A stretch of DNA of 16,908 nucleotides, from positions 1-16,908 of the forward strand of contig JAVKHN010000042.1 of assembly GCA_031459935.1 (NCBI GenBank), in the 5' to 3' direction. The DNA comes from Sysuimicrobium calidum. Its GTDB lineage: Bacteria > Sysuimicrobiota > Sysuimicrobiia > Sysuimicrobiales > Sysuimicrobiaceae. Numbering within the stretch: the first letter of the stretch is position 1; each line of letters opens with the position of its first letter. Below the pieces are notes generated by a model. That model was given only the letters and a program-made list of their open reading frames with translations, did no database searches and was not told where the DNA came from. Positions 7,827 through 14,257 of this stretch are shown here, one piece after another. Both the position numbers and the translations under genes were made by a program.

Positions 7827-9152
7827 ATGCTTGCGGAGGGAAGCGTGCGGGAGGAGTTCGGTCGGACGGACCAAGGCCACCTGAAGCTCGGCGGCTGCAG
7901 CGCGGTGGAACTGGCCCGGACCTACGGTACCCCCCTCTACGTGCTCGACGGGGAGCGGCTGCGGACCAACCTGGAGGCGTACCGGGAGGCGTTCCGGAGG
8001 TTCGTTCCCGCTGGCCGCCCTTATTACGCCTCGAAGGCCCTGTGCACCCTGGGCATCTGCCAGCTCGTGCACCGGTACGGGTTCGGGCTCGACGTCGCAA
8101 GCGGCGGGGAGCTTCACACCGCCCTGCGGGCGGGTGTTCCGCCGCAGGACCTGTGCTTGCATGGGAACAACAAGACCCCGGAGGAGCTGGAGATGGCCCT
8201 GGAGGTCGGGGTGGGCCGCATCGTGGTGGACAACTTCCACGAGCTGGACCTGCTGGAGGAGCTGACCCGGAGGAGGAACCGTCCCGTGGAGGTCTGGCTC
8301 CGCCTGACCCCCGGCATCGAGCCCCACACCCATCGGGCCATCCAGACGGGCGGGGTGGACACGAAGTTCGGGTTCGGAATTCCGGAAGGAGCCGCGGAGC
8401 GGGCGGTGCGGCGGGCCCTGGAGATCCCAGGGGTGCGGCTGCGGGGATTTCACAGCCACATCGGGAGCCAGATCCTGGAGCTCGAGCCCTTTGTGCGCAA
8501 CGCACAGGCCGCGGTGGCCTTCGCGGCCCGGATGCGAACCGAGCTCGGGTACACCGCGGAGGAGCTCAACCTGGGCGGGGGGCTCGGGATCCGGTACACC
8601 GCGGCGGACCGCCCGCCCTCCATCGCGGACTACGTGCGCACCGTGGCGGAGGCGGTGCGGGCGGCCTGCGAGGAACACGGCTTCCCCCTTCCGGCCCTAT
8701 TCTTAGAGCCAGGACGGTCCGTGGTGGGGCCCGCGGGCGTCACCCTGTACACCGTGGGGACCATCAAGGAGATTCCGGGCGTGCGTACCTACGTGGCGGT
8801 GGACGGCGGGATGTACGAGAACCCCCGTCCCGCCCTCTACGGTGCCCGGTACGAGGCGGTGGTGGCAGACCGGCCGGAAGACCCACCGACCCGGACCGTG
8901 GCCCTGGCGGGCCGGTGCTGTGAGTCCGGGGACGTGCTCATCTGGGAGGCGGCGCTGCCGGAGGTGCGGCCCGGGGACACCGTGGCGGTGTTCGCCACGG
9001 GTGCCTACACCTATTCCATGGCCAGCAACTACAACCGGTTCCCGAGGCCCGCCATGGTGCTGGTGGAGGGCGGGATCGCGCGCCTGGTGGTGCGGCGGGA
9101 GACCTACGAGGACCTGGTGCGCTGCGACCTCCCGCTTCTGCCGGAGGAATAG
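7827..9152 (+). CDS. lysA: Diaminopimelate decarboxylase LysA
   Basis: This PLP enzyme of fold type III decarboxylates meso-diaminopimelate to lysine, the last step of lysine synthesis. From ATG 7827 it has 441 residues. GTG 7845 (six codons later) is an alternative start, better supported by GGAGGGA just upstream. Motifs run in family order: PYYASKAL with the PLP lysine at 70, GLDVASGGEL, HGNNKTPEEL, DTKFGFGI, GFHSHIGSQI, NLGGGLGIRY, LEPGRSVVG for phosphate and substrate binding, RCCESGDVL with the substrate-side cysteine near 364-365, and the C-terminal GAYTYSMASNYNRFPRP. All expected active-site segments are present. It lies alone, divergent from the thiolase. The downstream membrane protein gene begins 39 bp later with no strong ribosome binding site, so read-through expression is possible. 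Confidence 0.95.
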   Translation: MLAEGSVREEFGRTDQGHLKLGGCSAVELARTYGTPLYVLDGERLRTNLEAYREAFRRFVPAGRPYYASKALCTLGICQLVHRYGFGLDVASGGELHTALRAGVPPQDLCLHGNNKTPEELEMALEVGVGRIVVDNFHELDLLEELTRRRNRPVEVWLRLTPGIEPHTHRAIQTGGVDTKFGFGIPEGAAERAVRRALEIPGVRLRGFHSHIGSQILELEPFVRNAQAAVAFAARMRTELGYTAEELNLGGGLGIRYTAADRPPSIADYVRTVAEAVRAACEEHGFPLPALFLEPGRSVVGPAGVTLYTVGTIKEIPGVRTYVAVDGGMYENPRPALYGARYEAVVADRPEDPPTRTVALAGRCCESGDVLIWEAALPEVRPGDTVAVFATGAYTYSMASNYNRFPRPAMVLVEGGIARLVVRRETYEDLVRCDLPLLPEE

Positions 9153-9191
9153 CCCGTCCCTGGCACGCGAGCTGCTCCGAGAGCCGTCCGG

Positions 9192-10880
9192 ATGCGGGCA
9201 AGCCACGCGGTTCTCGGGGTGTGCACGGTGGCCTACGCCGTCTCGGGCTGGCTGCTCCTCCGCCCCCGGGCCTTCTGGAGTCCGGACCAGGCGGTGCGGT
9301 TCGTCCAGGTGGAGGTCCTGGCGCGGAACGGGCAGGTGAGCGTGCCGTACCCGGCGGCGGTGATCGATCCGGAGGGGCGGTTCTTTCCCGCGGGGAGCTG
9401 GTTCCACTTCGAGCGCGGGGGAAAGCACCACCTCTCCTACCTTCCGTACTTTGCGGCCCTCACCGCGCCTTTGTACGCGGCTTTCGGGTGGACAGGGCTT
9501 GTGGTCCTTCCGGGGCTTGCCGCTCTCGCCTCCGTAGCCGTCACCCTGCGGTTTTTGGATGACCGGGCGCCGGGCACAAGCGTGCTCGGCGGCCTGGGCC
9601 TGGGGCTCGGTTCGCCTCTGGTGCTCTATGCCGCCTCCTTCTGGGACCACGCCCTCGTGGTGGCCCTCGCCGCGGCGGCCTGCACGCTTCTGATCCGCGG
9701 GCTTGAAAGGCCCTCGCCCCGGACCCTCGGCCTTGCGGGCTTTCTCGTGGGCCTGGGGTTCTGGCTGCGCAACGAGATGTACGTGCTGGCGGCTGCGGTC
9801 CTCGTCGGCTGGCTTTTCCTCGGGGCCCCGAGGGTTTGGGGGGCTTTCACGTTGGGAACAGGCATGATCGCCGCAGGGGTGCCTCTGTGGGCGTGGAACA
9901 CGTCCCTGTTCGGTCACCCCCTCGGGTACAAGGGGGCGAGCCTCGCGGCCTCCCGGGCCGAGGCCGTGGCCACCGCCGTGGGCGGGGGGTGGGAGTGGGG
10001 GATGCAGCGGCTTCTTGTGGCCTACTACCAGCTCGTGAACACCGACTTCTACGGCCTCACCTGGCGGCACCTACAGACCTCCCTGGGGGCCACCGCGGCC
10101 TTCCTGGGGGCCGCGTTCCTGCTGGGTCTCGGCGTGCGTAGGCGGTCGGAGCGGCTTGTGGCCCTGGGGGGACTGCTCGCGGTGGCGTCGATCCTCCTCG
10201 TGGCCGCAAGGCGTTCTGCGGTGAGTGGCCTCCTCCCGGCCTTCCCCGCGCTCTTGCTGGCCTTCCTCCCGGGCCGGAGGGAGCGGTGGGAGGGGTTTCT
10301 GTGGGTGACGTGTCTGGTTTTCACGGTCGGGGTGGTGGTGACCGGTACGCGGGGTGGGGTCCAGTGGGGACCCCGCTACCTCCTGCCGGTCCTCCCGGCT
10401 CTCACCTGGCTTGCGTTCGCCTGTGTGGATCGCTGCCGGATTTCCCGCCCGGAGGTCTGGCCCGCGGTGCGCGGGATCTCGGCCGCGCTCGTGGGGGCAG
10501 GGGTTTTGGTCCAGGCCTCGGGCGTAGACCAGCTTGAGCAGTGGACCGCCCGCAACCGGGCGGGGATGGAGGGGCTGCGTGGGGCACCGGCGGAGGTGGT
10601 GGTCACCTCCTTCGAGTGGATCGCGCTCCTCGCGGGCCCCGTGTACTTCGAGAAGCAGCTGATGCTGGTGCAAACTCCGGAGGATCTGCGGGCGCTCGTG
10701 CACCGGTTCGCAGCGCTTCAGATCCCCCGCTGGACCTACGTTCCGGCCTCCGGGGCGCGGTTCACGCCGCGTTCCGTGATCGGGTGGAGCGCGGAAGCGG
10801 GGTGGCCCTACCGGGTGGCGGAGGACCGGTTCGATCCGGGGAGCGGGTTGCGGCTCGTGACGTTCGAGGGCGGAAGGTGA
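9192..10880 (+). CDS. Multi-pass membrane protein, GT-C-type (ArnT/PMT-like) glycosyltransferase candidate
   Basis: This 562-residue integral membrane protein has roughly ten or more hydrophobic segments spread from residue 5 to about 440, then a soluble C-terminal part. It resembles polyprenyl-phosphate-sugar-dependent GT-C transferases. TM1 is followed by a loop with an acidic residue (FWSPDQAVRFVQVEVL), where GT-C enzymes keep their catalytic Asp. A central GFLVGLGFWLRNEMY segment resembles the 'GlllGlal.tR.e' helix of the family. Later comes GGVQWGPRYLLPVLPAL, like the 'WG.RyLlp.lP' stretch of family members. The sugar and acceptor are unknown. The ribosome binding site before ATG 9192 is poor. 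The stop overlaps the start of a paralogous gene (GTGA at 10877-10880), so the pair arose by tandem duplication and was once co-translated. GT-C assignment is by resemblance, not proven. Confidence 0.7.
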   Translation: MRASHAVLGVCTVAYAVSGWLLLRPRAFWSPDQAVRFVQVEVLARNGQVSVPYPAAVIDPEGRFFPAGSWFHFERGGKHHLSYLPYFAALTAPLYAAFGWTGLVVLPGLAALASVAVTLRFLDDRAPGTSVLGGLGLGLGSPLVLYAASFWDHALVVALAAAACTLLIRGLERPSPRTLGLAGFLVGLGFWLRNEMYVLAAAVLVGWLFLGAPRVWGAFTLGTGMIAAGVPLWAWNTSLFGHPLGYKGASLAASRAEAVATAVGGGWEWGMQRLLVAYYQLVNTDFYGLTWRHLQTSLGATAAFLGAAFLLGLGVRRRSERLVALGGLLAVASILLVAARRSAVSGLLPAFPALLLAFLPGRRERWEGFLWVTCLVFTVGVVVTGTRGGVQWGPRYLLPVLPALTWLAFACVDRCRISRPEVWPAVRGISAALVGAGVLVQASGVDQLEQWTARNRAGMEGLRGAPAEVVVTSFEWIALLAGPVYFEKQLMLVQTPEDLRALVHRFAALQIPRWTYVPASGARFTPRSVIGWSAEAGWPYRVAEDRFDPGSGLRLVTFEGGR

Positions 10881-12618
10881 GGCGGGATCCGGGTGCTCTC
10901 TTCGCGGCGGTCGCGGGCACGGCGGCCTTAGCCCTCGCGGCGCTCGACCTGGCGCGCCACCGCGCCTTCTGGTCTCCGGATTCGGGCCTGCGCTTTTTGC
11001 AGGTGGAGGCGCTGGTGCGACAGGGGTACCGTCGCGTCAGCATCCCGTATCCCGGCGCACGGTTCGATCCCGGGGCCCGCTACCTCCCCTTCGGTGATTG
11101 GTTCCTCGTGCGGCGTGGTGGCCAGCTCTGCGTCGTGTACCCGCCCTACTTCCCCGCTCTGGCTTCCCTCCCGTACCGGGCCCTGGGCTTTGCCGGACTC
11201 CTCGTCCTGCCCCTGGCGGGAGCGGTCGCGGTGCTAAGGATCATCGCGCACCTCCAGAAGGCCTCGGAACCTCCGTGGCCGGCCCTGGCCGTGCTCGCGG
11301 TCCTGAGTACACCCCTCGCGGTCTACGGCCTCCTGTTCTGGGATCACGCGCCCGCCGCAGGGCTCGGTGCGGGCGCGGCGGCGCTCGTCACGGCCGCCGG
11401 ATGGCAGAAGCGTGATGCCCCCGCGTTCCTCTCGGGGTTGCTGGCGGGGCTCGGGTTGTGGCTCCGCACCGAGATGTACCTCTTCACCGTTGCCCTGATG
11501 CTCGCCGCGTGGCGGGTCTTCGGCAGACGCGTGGCGGCCTGGGTCGCTGTCGGGGCGCTCGTGCCGGCCCTGGCCGTGTGGACGCTCAATCTCCACCTTT
11601 TCGGCCACCCCCTCGGCCTCAAGGGAGAAGCGGCCGTGGGCGCCCGAGTCGCGGAGGTCCGATCCGCAGCCCAGGCGGTGGAAGGATGGGCAAAACGCCG
11701 CCTCCTGGTGGCCTACGATCTCCTGATCAGCACGGAGCAGCCGCAGAACGGAGAGCAGCCCGAGCGGATCGGCCCTTCCCTCGCCGTCTCAGGCGCGGTG
11801 GTTGCGGGAAGCGCCCTCCTGACCTGGGGCGCCTGGAGCCGGGACGTGGCCCGGATCCTCGTGGGTGCAGGGGTCGCGGTTTTGGGCCCCGTTTACGCCG
11901 CGGTCACCGGTCAGCACCTCATGGGTTTGCTGCCCACCATGCCGTTTGTGGCCGCCCTCCCGCTGGCCGTGGGCAATCCGAGCCCGGAGGTCCGGTACCC
12001 CCTGCTTGTTGGACCCTGTACTTCGCGGCGGTGCTCGCCACGGCCAGCGTGGGCGGTCTCCAGTGGGGCCCTCGGTACCTGCTCCCCGCGATCCCGCTTA
12101 TCGTGTGGGCCGCGGTGGCTGCCCTCGCTCCGTTGAGCCGGAGCTGGCCCCACGGGGCCCGGGCCATGCATCTGGCCGTCGCGATCCTGACCGCCGGGGG
12201 ACTCACCGTACAGGCCGCGGGCGTTCTGGCGGTCCGGTCCGATGGAGCGGCTCTGGTGGCCCTCCAAGACGCGATCGAGCGCCGCTCCGCACCGGTGCTG
12301 GTAAGCGGAGCCGAGCCGGTGCTGCGGGCCCTGGCTCCTCTGTACTTCCGCCGGGTCCTGCTGCGGGTGGACGGCCCGGAGGCCCTCCGGGACCTCGTGC
12401 GGACCCTGAGCCGGTATCGGGTGCGGGAGTGGACCTACGTCCCGTTCACCGGTGCACGCTTTGACCGACGCCGGATCGAGCGGTGGTCGGAGGAAGCGGG
12501 CTAGCGGTTCCGGGTGGTCCGGGACGAGACCCTGCCCATGGTGTTCGTGGCGGAGGCTCGGGATTACCGGGCGCTCACGGCGGTGCGCCTGATCACGTAC
12601 CGAGCTCGGGAGCCGTGA
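10877..12618 (+). pseudogene. Broken tandem paralogue of the preceding GT-C-like membrane protein (frameshift plus amber codon)
   Basis: The reading frame begins at GTG 10877 and parallels its neighbour throughout: HRAFWSPDSGLRFLQVEAL after TM1, LLFWDHAPAAG, GLLAGLGLWLRTEMY, HLFGHPLGLKG. Around 11998-12012 the frame is lost. The original frame runs on to a meaningless tail ending at 12136. The homologous sequence (YFAAVLATASVGGLQWGPRY) continues in the frame one base back, consistent with loss of a single base, either from the C-run at 11998-12002 or next to the TT at 12009-12010. In that frame the C-terminus aligns well until WSEEAG, then meets TAG at 12502 where the paralogue has Trp. Beyond it RFRVVRDETLP to the TGA at 12616-12618 still matches the paralogue's C-terminus. 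Two independent lesions make a pseudogene more likely than a sequencing error. The intact product would have been about 580 residues. Confidence 0.85.
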
Positions 12619-12641
12619 CGCGTTGGGAGTCCGGTGCGCGT

Positions 12642-12647
12642 TACAAT
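12642..12647 (+). promoter_or_regulatory. -10-like hexamer TACAAT before the HEPN gene
   Basis: TACAAT sits in GTTACAATCGG, nearly the same context as the thiolase -10-like element. Initiation near 12655 would give a leader of about 33 nt to ATG 12688 and would exclude the upstream GTG 12634 as start. A TTGGGA at 12623 is too close (13 bp) to be a good -35 box. It suggests that the HEPN/MNT block has its own promoter. Confidence 0.35.
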
Positions 12648-12687
12648 CGGGCAGAGAACCGAAACGGCCGGCGGCTACGGGTTTCGG

Positions 12688-13080
12688 ATGGAGCGGAGCG
12701 CAGACTGGCTGGATCAGGCGTGGGGCGACCTGGAGCATGCCCGCAACGACCTCGTCTCCGGCTTCCACGACTGGGCGTGCTTCTCCGCCCAGCAGGCCGC
12801 CGAGAAGGCGGTGAAGGCGGCGCTGCACCGGCTGGGGGGGGAGGCGTGGGGGCACTCGGTCGCAGACCTCCTCACAGAGCTTGGGAGACATCACGCGGTC
12901 CCCTCCGAGCTGCAGGAGGCGGCCCTGGAGCTGGACAAGGCATATATCGCCTCCCGATACCCGGACGCGCATCCGTCGGGGTCTCCGCGCCGGCGGTACA
13001 CCCGGCGGGAGGCGGAGCGGATGGTGGGGTATGCCGATGAGATCGTCCGGTTCTGTACGGATCTTTTATCCCGCATATAG
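12688..13080 (+). CDS. HEPN domain protein
   Basis: This 130-residue, mostly helical protein belongs to the HEPN group usually paired with minimal nucleotidyltransferases. Family landmarks are an N-terminal ADWLDQAWGDLEHARNDL helix, DWACFSAQQAAEKAVKAAL, HSVADLLTEL, LDKAYIASRYPDA and a last helix (YTRREAERMVGYADEIVRF). The frame is open from GTG 12634, but ATG 12688 fits both the domain start (MERSADWL) and the -10-like element at 12642. A ribosome binding site is not obvious. The only R-x4-H string (Arg90 to His95) overlaps the common RYPD segment, so a ribonuclease activity like that of HepT toxins cannot be claimed. The next gene overlaps its 3' end or follows it closely. The expected role is one half of a HEPN/MNT module, either toxin-antitoxin or a nucleotide-binding accessory function. 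Confidence 0.82.
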   Translation: MERSADWLDQAWGDLEHARNDLVSGFHDWACFSAQQAAEKAVKAALHRLGGEAWGHSVADLLTELGRHHAVPSELQEAALELDKAYIASRYPDAHPSGSPRRRYTRREAERMVGYADEIVRFCTDLLSRI

Positions 13081-13372
13081 CCGGGAGGAGCTCATCACGT
13101 TGCTGCGGACGCGGATCAGGGAGTTAGCACGGTCCCTTCCGCTCCGGCGGGCGGTGCTCTTCGGCTCCTGGGCCACGGGCCGTGCCACGGCCCGCAGCGA
13201 TGTGGACCTCCTGGTGGTCTACGCGGGGCCCGCGCGGGAGGACGCCTACCGGATCGTACGCACCGTGGTGGCGCTGCGAGGGCTTGAGCCGCACGTGTAC
13301 TCCGAGGCGGAGGCAGAGGTCCTCCGGCCTCTTCTCGAACGCATGACGCGGGGAGGGGTAGAGCTGCTGTGA
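13031..13372 (+). CDS. Minimal nucleotidyltransferase (MNT), Pol-beta superfamily
   Basis: About 113 residues. The nucleotidyltransferase signature GS-x10-DxD is clear: LFGSWATGRATARSDVDLLV, with Gly45-Ser46 and Asp57/Asp59. In HEPN/MNT modules such proteins transfer AMP or several AMPs to the HEPN partner. The start is uncertain. ATG 13031 (weak GGTGGGG upstream) overlaps the HEPN gene by 50 bp and keeps the YSREELITLL helix that relatives have. TTG 13100 has a strong GGGAGGAG upstream but would trim that helix. The third acidic residue often present in active enzymes is not obvious: the corresponding strand reads LEPHVYSEAEAE. The stop overlaps the GTG of the next gene (GTGA 13369-13372), so all three HEPN/MNT genes form one operon. 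Confidence 0.82.
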   Translation: MPMRSSGSVRIFYPAYSREELITLLRTRIRELARSLPLRRAVLFGSWATGRATARSDVDLLVVYAGPAREDAYRIVRTVVALRGLEPHVYSEAEAEVLRPLLERMTRGGVELL

Positions 13373-14139
13373 GAAGGGCCCGGGTGCGTCGCGAGGAGGC
13401 AAGGCAGATCGGGGAAGCGTGCGCCCGGATCCTCCGGGAACGGTTCGGAGCCCGGGCGGTGTGCCTCGTGGGTTCCGCGGCGGGGGAGAGCCCTTGGCAC
13501 GGCGGGTCGGACATAGACCTCGTGGTGGAGGGATTACCGCCGGGCCGGTATCTGGAGGCCCTCTCTGCTCTTTGGGAGCTCCTTCCCGAGGGGCTGAACG
13601 TGGACCTCATCCCGCTGGAGGATGCCTCCCCGGAACTCGCGGCCCGGATCAGGGGGGAGGAGCGAATGCCGGAGGATCCAAAAGCGGCGCTCCGGAAAGA
13701 AATCGGGGACGAGCTGGCGAATCTGGACCGACTGGTCGCCCAGGCGAACGCGCTCCTGCAGAAGTTGCCTTCTGCTCCCACCTTCGTGGAGACCGCGGCT
13801 GCGGGGAAACTGGCGCACGATTTCTACACGGGCGTCGAACGCCTCTTCGAGCGGATTGCGGTTCGGCTGGGGCCTGGACTCCCCGCGGGACCGAGCTGGT
13901 ACACGTGGCTGCTGCGCGGCATGAAGCGGGAGGTGGAGGGAGTGCGCCCGGCGGTCATCGATCACGCCCTGGCTCTGCGCCTGGCGGACTACCTTCGGTT
14001 TCGCCACCTCTTCCGCCACAGCTACGGCTATGAGCTCCTGTGGGACCGCCTCGCGCCCCTCGTGGAGGGTCTGGAGGAAACGCTGCGGGAGCTGAAGCGT
14101 CAGCTCGACCGGTTCCTGGAGGCCCTGGATCGGCTGTGA
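13369..14139 (+). CDS. MNT-HepT fusion: nucleotidyltransferase joined to HepT-like ribonuclease toxin domain
   Basis: This 256-residue protein starts at GTG 13369 in a GTGA overlap with the upstream MNT gene. Residues 1 to ~98 are a nucleotidyltransferase: LVGSAAGESPWHGGSDIDLV, i.e. GS-x11-DxD with Asp48/Asp50, and a third acidic position in LNVDLIPLED (Asp79). Residues ~100-256 match the HepT-like HEPN family: a helical bundle with DFYTGVERLFERIA, SWYTWLLRGM, RPAVID and the RX4HXY ribonuclease motif RHLFRHSY (Arg212, His217, Tyr219). In described MntA/HepT systems these are separate genes. HepT is the RNase toxin and MntA inactivates it by AMPylating the motif tyrosine. Here toxin and antidote are one chain. 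A strong internal ribosome binding site at the junction could additionally yield the HepT half alone. The domain calls are firm; the toxin-antitoxin role is inference. Confidence 0.85.
   Translation: MRRARVRREEARQIGEACARILRERFGARAVCLVGSAAGESPWHGGSDIDLVVEGLPPGRYLEALSALWELLPEGLNVDLIPLEDASPELAARIRGEERMPEDPKAALRKEIGDELANLDRLVAQANALLQKLPSAPTFVETAAAGKLAHDFYTGVERLFERIAVRLGPGLPAGPSWYTWLLRGMKREVEGVRPAVIDHALALRLADYLRFRHLFRHSYGYELLWDRLAPLVEGLEETLRELKRQLDRFLEALDRL
13651..13668 (+). promoter_or_regulatory. Internal ribosome binding site and in-frame ATG at the MNT/HepT junction
   Basis: AGGGGGGAGG (13651-13660) lies five bases before an in-frame ATG (13666-13668), codon 100 of the fusion gene. Initiation here would give a 157-residue protein starting MPEDPKAALRKE that contains the complete HepT-like domain. 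Purine-rich runs are common in this GC-rich DNA, so function is unproven. The match at exactly the domain boundary is striking. Confidence 0.45.
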
Positions 14140-14140
14140 G

Positions 14141-14257
14141 CCTTCGCGCTCCGGAGGATCTGCCGGTCCTACCAGGATCCCGGACGCGGGCGCGTTCGTG
14201 GGAGCCCTGGTGCGCGCGGACCTGTGGGAAGAGGTGGAGGGGGTGAGTAAGAGGTGA
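14141..14257 (+). pseudogene. Possible 3' remnant of a lost coding sequence before the flippase gene
   Basis: One frame of this 114-bp gap ends with a protein-like stretch, PDAGAFVGALVRADLWEEVEGVSKR in two parts (PDAGAFVGALV then RADLWEEVEGVSKR). It stops at TGA 14255-14257, which overlaps the flippase GTG as GTGA. This is the same coupling architecture seen at three other junctions in the window. No adequate start codon for a full gene exists in this frame here. It may be the end of a gene whose body was deleted when the HEPN/MNT block was inserted. The parent family is not recognised, and the reading could be chance in GC-rich DNA. Confidence 0.3.

Noticed and set aside
7744..8505. Upstream extension of the thiolase frame inside lysA (minus strand)
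   Set aside because: The ATG complementary to 7741-7743 has a strong ribosome binding site and the family N-terminus; the extension is Arg/Pro-rich antisense of lysA.
11998..12012. Programmed -1 frameshift instead of mutation in the second GT-C paralogue
   Set aside because: No proper X XXY YYZ heptamer is present (CCCCCTG only partly fits), and the recovered frame still ends early at an amber codon where the paralogue has Trp.
12502..12504. Amber codon read as pyrrolysine or by suppression
   Set aside because: Nothing else in the window suggests recoding, and other genes use TAG as a normal stop (tldD, lysA, HEPN, thiolase).
12773..12970. HepT-type RNase motif in the first HEPN protein
   Set aside because: The only R-x4-H string (Arg90 to His95) overlaps the family's common RYPD segment and lacks the following Tyr; the Arg48 to His56 spacing is too long.
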